This document shows, piece by piece, positions 25,624-36,575 of a stretch of DNA of 64,000 nt. The position numbers and the translations under genes are program-made. Positions within the stretch are counted from its first letter, which is position 1, and each line of letters starts with the position of its first letter. This DNA is from Acanthosepion esculentum (Eukaryota > Mollusca > Cephalopoda > Sepiida > Sepiidae), in the NCBI GenBank assembly GCA_964036315.1, contig CAXIWW010000817.1:1709501-1773500 (forward strand), in the 5' to 3' direction. The notes beneath the pieces were generated by a model, which was given only the letters and a program-made list of their open reading frames with translations, ran no database searches and was not told where the DNA came from.

Positions 25624-26999
25624 GACCCCCAGTCCCAGAAAGTCCCACGCAGACGACCCACCACCCAGGAGACAGTCCCAGAAAGTCCCAAACAATCGAC
25701 CTCGCACCCAGGAGACAGTCCCAGAAAGTCCTACGCAGACGACCTCCACTCCCAGAATGTCCCATGCAGACGGCCCCTAGTCCCAGAAAGTCCCACGCAG
25801 ACGACCCCCAGTCCCAGAAAGTCCCAAAGACGAACCCCCACCCAGGAGACTGTCCCAGAAAGTCCCACGCAGACGAGCCCCCACCCAGGAGACAGTCCCA
25901 GAAAGTCCCACGCAGACGATCCCCAGTCCAAGAAAGTCACATGCAGAGGACCCCCCACCCAGGTGACAGTCCCAGATATCCCACGCAGACGACCCCGCAC
26001 CCAGGAGACAGTACCAGAAAGTCCCACGCAGAAGACCCCCAGTCCCAGGAAGTCGCATGCAGACGACCCCCACCCAGTCGACAGTCCCAGAAAGTCCCAC
26101 ATAGACGACCCCCCAACCAGGAGACAGTCCCAGAAAGTTCCACGCAGACGACCCCCATTTCCAGAAAGTCCCGCGCCTAAGACCCCCAGTCCCAGGAAGT
26201 CCAACGCAGACGACCCACAGTCCAAGGAGACAGTCCCAGAAAGTCCCACGAAGACGGCCCACAGTCCCAGAAAGTCCCACGCAGACGACCCCCAGTCCGA
26301 CAAACTCACACGCAGAAGACACAAGTCCCAGAAAGTCCCACGCAGACGACACCCCACACAGGAGACAGTTCTCAGAAAGTCCCAAACAGACGACCCCCCC
26401 ACCCAGGAGACAGTCCCAGAAAGTCCCACGCAGACGACCCCCAGTCTCAGAAAGTCCCACGAAGACGACAGCTAGTCCCAGGAAGTCCAACGCAGACGAC
26501 CCCCAGTCCCAGGAAGTCCAACGCAGACGACCCCCAGTCCCAGGAGACAGTCCCAGAAAGTCCCACGCAGAAGGCGCCCAGTCCCAGAAAGTCCCACGCA
26601 GACGACCCCCAGTCCCAGAAAGTCACACGCAGAAGACCCCCAGTTCCAGAAAGTCCCACGCAGACGACACCCCACACAGGAGACATTTCTCGGAAAGTCC
26701 CAAACAGACGAACCCCCTCCCAGGAGACAGTCCCAGAAAGAGCCACGCAGACGACCCCCACTCCCAGAAAGTCCAACGCAGACGGCCCCCAGTCCCAGAA
26801 AGTCCCACCCAGTCGACCCCAAGTCAGCGAAAATCCGACGCAGACGTTCCCCCCACCCAGGAGACAGTCCCAGAATGTCCCACGCAGACGACACCCAGTC
26901 TAAGAAAGTCCCATGAAGACGACCCCCACCAAGGAGACAGTCCCAGAAAATCCCATGCAGACGACCCCCACTCCCAGAAAGTCCCTCGTAGACGGCCCC

Positions 27000-27740
27000 C
27001 AGTCACAGAAAGTCCAACGCACGACTCCCAGTCCCAGAGACTCCCACGCAGACGACCCCCACCCGGTAGACAGTCCGAGAAAGTCCCACGCAGACGAGCC
27101 CCAGTCCCAGAAAGTCCCATGCAGACAACCCCCACCCAGGAAACATTTCCAGAAAGTCCACCGCAGATGAGCCCCACCCAAGAGACAGTCCCAGAAAGTC
27201 CCACGCAGACGACCCCCTGACCCAGAAAGTCCCACGCAGACGACCCCCAGTCCCAGAAAGTCCAACGCAGACGAACCACAGTCCCAGAAAGTCCCACGGA
27301 GACGAACCACCACCCAGGAGACAGTCCCAGAAAGACCCACGGAGACGACCCCCAGTCCCAGAAAGACCCACGCAGACGACACCCCCACCCAGGAGACAGT
27401 CCCAGAAAGTCCCACGCAGACGACCCCCAGTCCCAGAAAATCCAACGCAGACGAGCCCCATTCACAGATAGTCCCACGCAGACGACCCCACACCCAGGAG
27501 GCAGTCCCAGAAAGTCCCAAAAAGACGACCCCCCACCAAGGAGACAGTCCCAGAAAGTCCCACGCAGACGACCCCCACTCCCAGAATGTCCCACGCAGAC
27601 GACCCCCAGTCCCACAAAGTCCCACGCAGACAACACCGCACCCAGGAGACTGTCCCACAATGACACACGCAGACGAGCCCCAGTCCAAGAAAGTCCCACG
27701 CAGACGAGTCCCCACCCAGGAAACTGTCCCAGAAAGTCCC
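27000..27740 (+). repeat. C higher-order segment, copy 2
   Basis: Second copy of the segment at 24060-24740. It has small differences, such as a shortened unit near 27020 (AACGCACGACTCCC, missing three bases of CAGACGAC) and GACCCCCTGACCCAG in place of the GACCCCCAGACCAAG seen in copy 1. Confidence 0.75.
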
Positions 27741-29036
27741 ACGCAGACGACCCCTCACCCAGGAGAGAGTCCCAGAAAGATCCACGTAGACGACCCCCAG
27801 TCCCAGAAAGTCCCATGCAGACGAAACCCCACCCAGGAGACAGTCCCAGAAAGTCCCAGGCAGACGAACCCCCACCCAGAAGACAGTCACAGAAAGACCC
27901 ACGCAGACGACCCCCAGTCCAAGAAAGTCCCACGCAGACGACCCCCAGTCCCAGAAAGACCCACCCAGACGATCTCCAGTCCCAGAAAAATCCCACACAG
28001 ATGGCCCCCATCCACGAGAGTGTCCCAGAAAGACCCAAACAGACGGCACCCAGTCCCAGAAAGTCCCACGCAGACGACCCCCAGTCCCAGAAAGCCCACG
28101 AAGACGACCCCCAGTCCCAGAAAGTCCGACGCAGACTACCCCCAGTCCCAGAATGTCCCACGCAGTCGACACCCTACCAAGGAGACAGTCCCAGAAATTC
28201 CCACGCAGACGACCCCCACTCCAAGAAAGACCCACGCAGACGGCACCCAGTCCCAGAAAGTCCCACGCAGACAAACCCCAGTCCCAGAACGTCCCACGCT
28301 GACGACCCCCCACGCATGAGACAGTCCCAGAAAGTCTAACGCAGACGAACCCCCACCCAGGAGACAGTCGCAGAAAGACCCACGCAGACGAGCCCCAGTA
28401 CCAGAAAGTCCCACACAGACGACCCCCAGTCCTAGGAAGTCCCATGCAGACGAACCCCACCCAGGATACAGTCCCAGAAAGTCCCAAACAGACAACCCTC
28501 CACCCAGGAGACAGTCCCAGAAAGTCCCACGCAGACGACCCCTGTCCCAGAAAGTCCCACGCAGACGAGCCCGCACCCAGGAGACAGTCCCAGAAAGTCC
28601 CACGCAGATGACCCCCAGTCCAAGAAAGTCCCACGCAGACGACCCCCAGTCCCAGAATGTCCCACGCAGACGGCCCCCAGTCCCAGAAAGTCCCAAACAA
28701 TCGACCTCGCACCCAGGAGACAGTCCCAGAAAGTCCCAGGCAGACGACCCCCACACCCAGAAAGTCCCACGCAGAGGGCCCCCAGTCCCAGATAGTCCCA
28801 CGCAGACGACCCCCAGGCCCAGCAAGTCCCAGGCAGACAAACCCCCACACAGGAGACAGTCCCAGAAAGACCGACGCAGAAGACTGCCAGTCCCAGAAAG
28901 TCCCAAAGACGACCCCCCACCCAGGAGACAGTCGCAGAAAGTCCCACGCAGACGAGCCCCCACCCAGGAGAAAGTCCCAGAAAGTCCCACGCAGACGATC
29001 CCCAGTCCCAGAAAGTCACATGCAGAGGACCCCCCA

Positions 29037-29505
29037 CCCAGTTGACAGTCCCAGATATCCCACGCATATGACCCCGCACCGAGTAGACAGTCCCAGAAAG
29101 TCCCACGCAGAAGACCCCCACTCCCAAGAAGTCCCATGCAGACGACCGCCACCCAGGAGACAGTCGCAGAAAGACCCACGCAGACGAGCCCCAGTACCAG
29201 AAAGTCCCACAAAGCCGACCCCCAGTCCTAGGAAGTCCCATGCAGACGAACCCCACCCAGGAGTCAGTCCCAGAAAGTCCCAAACAGACAACCCTCCACC
29301 CAGGAGACAGTACCAGAAAGTCCCACGCAGACGACCCCAGTCCCAGAAAGTCCCACGCAGACGAGCCCGCACCCAGTTGACAGTCCCAGATATCCCACGC
29401 ATATGACCCCGCACCGAGTAGACAGTCCCAGAAAGTCCCACGCAGAAGACCCCCACTCCCAAGAAGTCCCATGCAGACGACCGCCACCCAGGAGACAGTC
29501 CCAGA
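29037..29505 (+). repeat. 335-bp offset duplication in C
   Basis: GTTGACAGTCCCAGATATCC, CATATGACCCCGCACCGAG, CTCCCAAGAAGTCC and ACGACCGCCACCC occur in the same order from about 29037 and from about 29372 (GTTGACAG at 29041 and 29376). A flanking pair (CCTAGGAAGTCCC at 28431 and 29227, offset 796 bp) shows overlapping rounds of duplication in the same area. Confidence 0.75.
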
Positions 29506-31224
29506 AAGTCCCACGCAGACGGCCCCCATTCCCAGAAAGTCCCACGGAGACGACCCCCAGTCCGACAAAGTCCCACGCAGACGGCCCCCAGTCCCAGAAA
29601 GTCCCACGCAGACGACCCCCAGGCCCAGCAAGTCCCAGGCAGAAAACCCCCCACACAGGAGACAGTCCCAGAAAGTCCCACGCAGACGACCCACAGTCCC
29701 AGAAAGTCCCACGCAGATGACCCCCACCCAGGAGACAATCCCAGAAAGACCGACGCAGACGACCCCCAGTCCCAGAAAGTCCCAACGCCGACCCCCCACC
29801 CAGGAGACAGTCGCAGAAAGTCCCACGCAGACCAGCCGCCACCCAGGAGACAGTCCCATAAAGTCCCACGCAGACGAACCCAGTCCCAGAAAGTCACATG
29901 CAGAGGACCCCCCACCCATGTGACAGTCCCAGATATCCCACGCAGATGACCCCGCACCCAGGAGACAGTCCCAGAAAGTCCCACGCAGACGACCCCCATT
30001 CCCAGAAAGTCCCACGCAGAAGACACCCAGTCCCAGGAAGTCCCATGCAGACGACCCACAGTCCCAGGAGACATTCCCAGAATGTCCCACGCAGACGACC
30101 CCCCAACCAGGAGACAGTCCCAGAAAGTCCCACGCAGACGACCCCAATTCCCAGAAAGTCCCACGCAGACGACCCCAGTCGCAGGAAGTCAAACGCAGAC
30201 GACCCACAGTCCCAGGAGACATTCCCAGAAAGTCCCACGCAGACGGCCCCCAGTCCCAGAAAGTCCCACGCAGACGACCCCCAGTCCGACAAAGTCCCAC
30301 GCAGAAGACCCCCAGTCCCAGAAAGTCCCACGCAGACTACACCCCACACAGGAGACAGTTCTCAGAAAGTCCCAAACAGACGACCCCCCACCCAGGAGAC
30401 AGTCCCAGAAAGTCCCACGCAGACGGCCCCCAGTCCCAGAAAGTCCCACGCAGACGACCCCAGTCCCAGAAAGTCCCACGCAGCCGGCCCCTCAACCTGG
30501 AGACAGTCCCAGAAAGTCCAACGCAGACTACACCCAGTCACAGAAAATTCCACGCAGACGTTCCCCCCACCCAGGAGACAGTCCCCGAATGTCCCACGCA
30601 GACGACCCACAGTCTAAGAAAGTCCCATGAAGACGACCCCCACGAAGGAGACAGTCCCAGAAAGTCCCATGCAGACGGCCCCCACTCCCAGAAAGTCCCT
30701 CGTAGACGGCCCCCAGTCACAGAAAGTCCAACGCAGACGACCCCCAGTCCCAGAAAGTCCCACGCAAACGACCCCCACCCAGCAGACAGTCCCAGAAAGG
30801 TCCACGCAGACAACCCCCAGTCCCAGAAAATCCCATGCAGACGACCCCCACCAGGAGACATTCCCAGAAAGTCCAACGCAGATGAGCCCCACCCAGGAGA
30901 CAGTCCCAGAAAGTCCAACGCAGACGACCCCCAGTCCAAGAAAGTCCAACGCAGACGAACACCAGTCCCAGAAAGTCCCAGGGAGACGAACCCCCACCCA
31001 GGAGACAGTCCCAGAAAGACACACTGAGACGACCCCCAGTCCCAGAATGTACCACGCAGACGACCCCCAGTCCCAGAAAGACCCACCCAGACGATCCCCA
31101 GTCCCAGAAAAATCACACAAAGACGACCCCCCCATCCACGAGAGTGTCCCAGAAAGACCCACGCAGACGACCCCCAGTCCCAGAAAGCCCACACAGACGA
31201 GCCCCAGTCCCAGAAAGTCCCACG

Positions 31225-31860
31225 CAGACTACCCCCAGTCCCAGAAAGTCCCACGTAGACCACCCCCCAACCAGAAGACAGTACCAGAAAGTCCCACGCA
31301 GACGACCCCCAGTCCCAGAAAGCCCACGCAGACGACCCCCAGTCCCAGAAAGTCCCACGCAGACTACCCCCAGTCCCAGAAAGTCCCACGCAGTCTACAC
31401 CCTACCAAGGAGACAGTCCCAGAAACACCCACGCAGACGACAACCACTCCAAGAAAAACGCATGCAGACGATCCCCACCTAGGAGACAGAACCAGAAAGT
31501 CCCACGCAGACGAGCCGCCACCCAGGAGACAGTCCCAGAAAGTCCAACGCAGACGAACCCCCACCCAGGAGACAGTCCCAGAAAGACCCACGCAGACCAG
31601 CCCCAGTCCCAGAAAGTCCCACACAAACGACCCCCAGTCCTAGGAAGTCCCATGCAGACGACCACCACCCAGGAGACAGTCCCAGAAAATCACACGCAGA
31701 CGACGCCCACCCAGGAGACAGTCTCAGAAAATCCCACGCAGACGAGCCCCCACCCAGTAGACAGTCCCAGAAAGTCCCACGCAGACGACCCCAGTCCCAG
31801 AAAGTCCCACGCACACGACAGCGCACCAAGGAGACAGTCCCAGAAAGTCCCACGCAAATG
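31225..31860 (+). repeat. C segment duplicated, copy 2 of the 8,824-bp offset pair
   Basis: Collinear with 22401-23035 and almost identical. Differences are single bases, such as ACAGAACCAGAAAG in place of ACAGTCCCAGAAAG near 31485 and GAGCCGCCACCC in place of GACCCGCCACCC near 31510. Confidence 0.85.
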
Positions 31861-34046
31861 GCCCCCAGACAGGAGACAGTCCCAGCTAGACCCACGCAGA
31901 CGACCCCCAGTCCAAGAAAGACCCATGCAGACGTCCCCCCACCCAGGAGACAGTCCCAGAAAGTCCCACGCAGAAGACCCCCCACACAGGAGACAGTACC
32001 AGAATGTCCCACGTAGACGACCCACAGTCCCAGAAAGTCACACGCAGAAGACCCCCAGTCCCAGAATATCCCACGCAGACGACACACCACACAGGAGACA
32101 GTTCCAGAAAGTCCCAAACAGACGACCCCCACCCAGGAGACAGTCCCAGAACGTCCCACGCAGACGACCCCAGTCCCAGAAAGTCCCACGCAGACGACAC
32201 CGCACCCAGGAGACAGTCCCAGAAATCGCACGCAGATGACCCCCAGTCCCAGAAAGTCCCACGCAGAAGACCCCCAGTCCTACAAAGTACCAAGCAGACG
32301 ACCCCCCACCCAGGAGACAGTCCCAGAAGGTCCCACGTTGACGACCCCCAGTCTCAGAAAGTCCCACGCAGACGACCACCAGGCCACGAAAGTCCCACGC
32401 AGACGACCCCCTCGTCCCAGAAAGTCCAACGCAGACTACCCCCAGTCCCAGAAAGTCCAACACAGACGACCCCCAGTCCCAGAATGTCCCAGGAAGACGA
32501 TACCCAACCCAGGAGACAATCCCAGAAAGTCCCACGCAGACGACCCCCAGTCCCAGAAAGTCCCATGCAGATGTCCCCCCACCCAGGAGACAGTCCCAGA
32601 AAGTCCCACGCAGACGACCCCCACACAGAAGACAGTCCCAGAATGTCCCACGTAGACGACCCACATTCACAGAAAGTCAGAGGCAGAAGACCCCCAGTCC
32701 CAGAAAGTCCCACGCAGTCGACACAACACACAGGAGACAGTTCTCAGAAAGTCCAAAACAGACGACCCCCCACCCAGGAGACAGTCCCAGAAAGTCCGAC
32801 GCAGACGACCCCCACTCCCAGAAAGTCCCACGCAGAAGGCCCCCAGTCCCAGAAAGTCCCACGCAGAAGGCCCCCAGTCCCAAAAAGTCCCACGCAGATG
32901 GCCCCCCACCCAGGAGACAGTCCCAGAAAGTCCCACGCAGACGACCCCCAGTCACAGATAATCCCACGCAGAGGTGCCCCCCACCCAGGAGCCAGTCCCA
33001 GAAAGTTCCAAAAAGACGACCCCCCACCCAGGAGACAGTCCCAGAAAGTCCCACGCAGACGACCCCCAGTCCCAGAAAGTCCCCCGCAGACAACCCACAG
33101 TCGCACAAAGTCCCACGCAGACGACACCGCACCCAGGAGACTGTCCGAGACAGACCCACGCAGACGACCCACTGTCCCAGAAAGTCCCACGCAGACGAGT
33201 CCCCACCCAGGAAACAGTCCCAGAAAGTCCCACGCAGACGACCCCCAGACAGGAGACAGTCCCAGCTAGACCCACGCAGACGACCCCCAGTCAGAGTAAG
33301 TGCCACGCAGAAGAACACCCACCCAGGAGACAGTCCCAGAATGTCCCACGCAGACGAGCCCCCAGTCCAAGAAAGTCCCACCCAGACGACCCTCACCAAG
33401 GAGACAGTCCCAGAAAGTCCCACGCAGACGACACCCACCCAGGAGACAGTCCCATAAAGTCCCACGCAGACGACCCCCCATCTCAGGAAGTCCCATGCAG
33501 ACGACCCCCACCCAGGAGACAGTCCCAGAAAGTCCCACGCAGACGACCCCAAGTCCAAGAAAATCCAACGCAGACGAACACCCACCCAGGAGACAGTCCC
33601 AGAATGTCCAACGCAGACGACCCCCCACCCAGGAGACACTCCCAGAAATTCCCACGCAGACGACCCCCAGACCCAGAAAGTCCCACGCAGACGATCCCCC
33701 ACCCAGGAGACAGTCCCAGAAAGTCCCAAACAGACGACCCCCACCCAGGAGACAATCCCAGAAATCAGACTCAGACGACCCCCAGTCCCAGAAAGTCCCA
33801 TGCAGAGGAGCCCCCACCCAGGAGACTGTCCAAGAAAGTCCCACGCAGACGACCTCCAGTCCAAGAAAGTCCCATGCAGACGAGCCCCCACCCAGGAGAC
33901 AGTACCAGAATGTCCCACGCAGACGACCCCCAGACCCAGAAAGTCCCACTCAGACGACCCCCACCCAGGAGACAGACCCAGAAAGGCCCAAGCAAACGAC
34001 CCCCAGTCCCAGAAAGTCCCATGCGGACGACCCCCCACCCAGGAGA

Positions 34047-36552
34047 CAGGCTGCTATAAGCCGAATACGCCTGGCTCTTTTGTGAAACTGCAAGCAATCT
34101 CAGGCCGCTACAAGTCGACATCTCCTGTCTCTTTTTGGACAACTGCCTTACAAGCAATATCAGGCTGCTGCAAGACGAATTCTCCCGGCTCTTTTGTGCA
34201 AATTGCCTTACAAGCAATCCCAGGCTGATACAAATCGACATCTCCTGGCTCTTTTGTGGCAACTGCCTTCCAAGCAATCTCAGGCTGCTTCAAGCCGAAT
34301 TCTCCTGGCGCTTTTGTGACAACTGCCTTACAAGCAATTTCAGACTGCCGCCAGGACAGTTCTCCTGACTTTTTATGCCAATTGACTTAAAAGCAATCCC
34401 AGGCGTCTACGTGCCGATTTCTCCTGGCTCTTTTGTGGTAACTGCCTTACAAGCAATCTCAGGCTGCTACAAGCCGAATTCTCCTGGTTCTATTGTGACA
34501 ACAGCCTTACAAGTAATCTCAGGCTGCAGCAATCCCAGTTCTCCTAGCTTTTTGTGCCAATTGCCTTACAAGCAATCCCAGGCGGCTACAAGCCGATTTC
34601 TCCTGGCTCATTTGTGGCAACTGCCTTACAAGCAATCTCTGGCTGATGCATGCGGAATTCTACTGGCTCTTTTGCGCAAATTGCCTAACAAGCAATCACA
34701 GGCGTCTACGAGCCGACTTCTCTTGTCGCTTTTGTGAAAACTGCTTTAAGAGAAATCTCAGGCTGCTACAAAACGACATCTCCTGTCTCTTTTTTTTAAA
34801 ATGCCTTACAATCAATCTCAGCCTGCTACAAGCCGAATACGTCTGGCTCTTTTGTGAAACTGCCTTACAAGAAATCTCAGGCTGCTACAAGCAGAATACG
34901 CCTGGCTCTTTTGTGAAAGTGCCTTGCAAGCAATCCCAGGCTGCTAGAAATCGGCATCTCCTGGCTCTTTGTGGCCACTGCCTTACAAACAATCTCAGTC
35001 TGCCGCCAGGACTGTTCTCCTGACTTTTTGTGCCAATTGCCGAAAAAGCAATCCCAGGCGGCTACGTGCCGATTTCTTCTGGCTCTTTTGCGGTAACTGC
35101 CTTACAAGCAATCTCAGGCTACTACAAGCCGAATTATCCTGGTTCTATTGTGACAACTGCCTTACAAGCAATCTCAGGCTGCAGCAATCTCAATACTCCT
35201 AGCTTTTTGTGTCAATTGCCTTACAAGCAATTCCACGCGGCTACGAGCCGAATTCTCCTGGCTCATTTGTGGCAACTGCTTTACAAGCAATCTCAGGTTG
35301 CTGCAAGCCGAATTCTCCTGGCTCTTTTGTGAAACTGCCTTACAAGCAATCTCAGGCCGCTACAAAACGACATATCCTGACTCTTTTTGAAAACTGCCTT
35401 ACAAGCAATCTCAAGCTGTCGCTAGTAAAATTCTCCTGACTTTTTGTGCCAATTGCCTTACAGCAATCCCAGGCTGCTACGAACCGATTTCTCCTGGCTC
35501 ATTTGTGGCATCTGCCTTACAAGCATTCTCAGGCTGCAGCAATATGAATTCTCCTGGCTTTTTGTGCGAATTGCCTTACAAGCAATCCCAGGCGGCTACG
35601 AGCCGATTTCTCTTGGCTCTTTTGTGAAAACTGCCTTACAAATAATATCAGGCTGCTATAAAACGACATCTCCTGTCTCTTTTGTGAAAACTGCCTTACA
35701 AGCAATCTCAGGATTCTACAAGCCGAATTCTCCTGGTTCTATTGTGACAACTGCCTTAAAAGCAATCTCTGGCAGCAGCAATCCCAATTCTCCTGGCTAT
35801 TTTGTGCCAATTGCCTTACAAGAAATCTCATGCTGCTTCAAGCCGAATTCTCCTGGCGCTTTTGTGACAACTGCCTTACAAGCAATCTCAGGCTGCCGCT
35901 AGTCTAATTCTCCTAAATTGTTGTGATAATTGCCTTACAAGAAATCCCAGGCTGCTACGAAGCGATTTCTCCTCTTTCATTTGTGGCATCTGCCTTACAA
36001 GCATTCTCAGGCTGAAGCAATAAGAATTATCCTGCATTTTTGTGCGAATTGCCTTACATGCAATCCCAGGATGCTACGAGCCGATTTCTCCTGGCCCTTT
36101 TGTGGCAACTTCATTACAAGCCGACTTATCTTGGCTCTTTTGTAAAACTGCCTTACAAGTAATATCAGGCGGCTACAAAACGACATCTCCTGTCTCTTTT
36201 GTGAAACTGCCTTACAAGCAATCTCGGGCGGCTACAAGCCGAATACGCCTGGCTCTATTGTGAAACTGCCTTACAAGCAATCTCAGATCGCTACAAATCG
36301 ACATCTCCTGGCTCTTTTGTGTCTTTTGTTAGGACTGTTCTCCTAACTTTTTGTGCCAATTGCCCTAAAAGCAATCCCAGGCGGCTACGTGCGGATTTCT
36401 CCTGGCTCTTTTGTGGTCACTGCCTTACAAGCAATCTCAGGCTGCAACAAGCCGAATTCTCCTGGTTCTATTGTGACAACTGCCTTACAAACAATCTCAG
36501 GCTGCAGCAATCCCAATTCTCTTAGCTTTTTGTGCCAATTGCATTACAAGCA
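34047..36552 (+). repeat. Satellite family D array, plus orientation
   Basis: About 42 monomers of ~60 bp follow C block 2 directly. They show the same subtypes as the 20.0-21.6 kb block: GGCGGCTACGTGCC near 34.40, 35.06 and 36.39 kb, and AGCAATATGAATTCTCC near 35.54 kb. Monomers of 59-61 bp shift the reading frame often, so the 20-residue periodic translations are broken repeatedly. The array ends at CATTACAAGCA, immediately followed by a D monomer in the opposite orientation. Confidence 0.9.
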
Positions 36553-36575
36553 GACTAGCGGAAAACCTGAGATAG
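36540..36575. other. D+/D- inversion point 2
   Basis: Plus-oriented GCATTACAAGCA (36541-36552) abuts minus-oriented GACTAGCGG from 36553, followed by a degraded CCTGAGATAGATTGTAAG. This is an abrupt tail-to-tail flip inside one family with no unrelated sequence between. Confidence 0.88.

Larger units (their letters stand above)
21627..34048 (+). repeat. Satellite family C array, block 2, plus orientation
   Basis: This 12.4-kb array of 31-bp and 42/43-bp units has the same architecture as block 1. It has its own variants, such as ACGGCCCCCAGTC, CACATGCAGAGGACCCC followed by AGTCCCAGATATCCCACG, GACACCCTTGTCC, CTCCAGTCCAAGC and CTCGTAGACGGCC. Several of these mark local and distant duplications: near 22.4/31.2 kb, near 24.1/27.0/30.7 kb, a tandem 168-bp pair at 25.3-25.6 kb, and pairs at 29.04/29.37 kb and 28.43/29.23 kb. 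As in the other C blocks, long open frames exist on both strands at once and are not credible genes. The right end (AGGAGACA) joins D (CAGGCTGCTATAAGCC) with only CA or CAGG shared. Confidence 0.93.

Noticed and set aside
4223..34048. Silk-, mucin- or collagen-like structural protein gene in C
   Set aside because: Translations resemble low-complexity proteins only because of base composition. Unit lengths are not multiples of three, and all frames look equally 'protein-like'.
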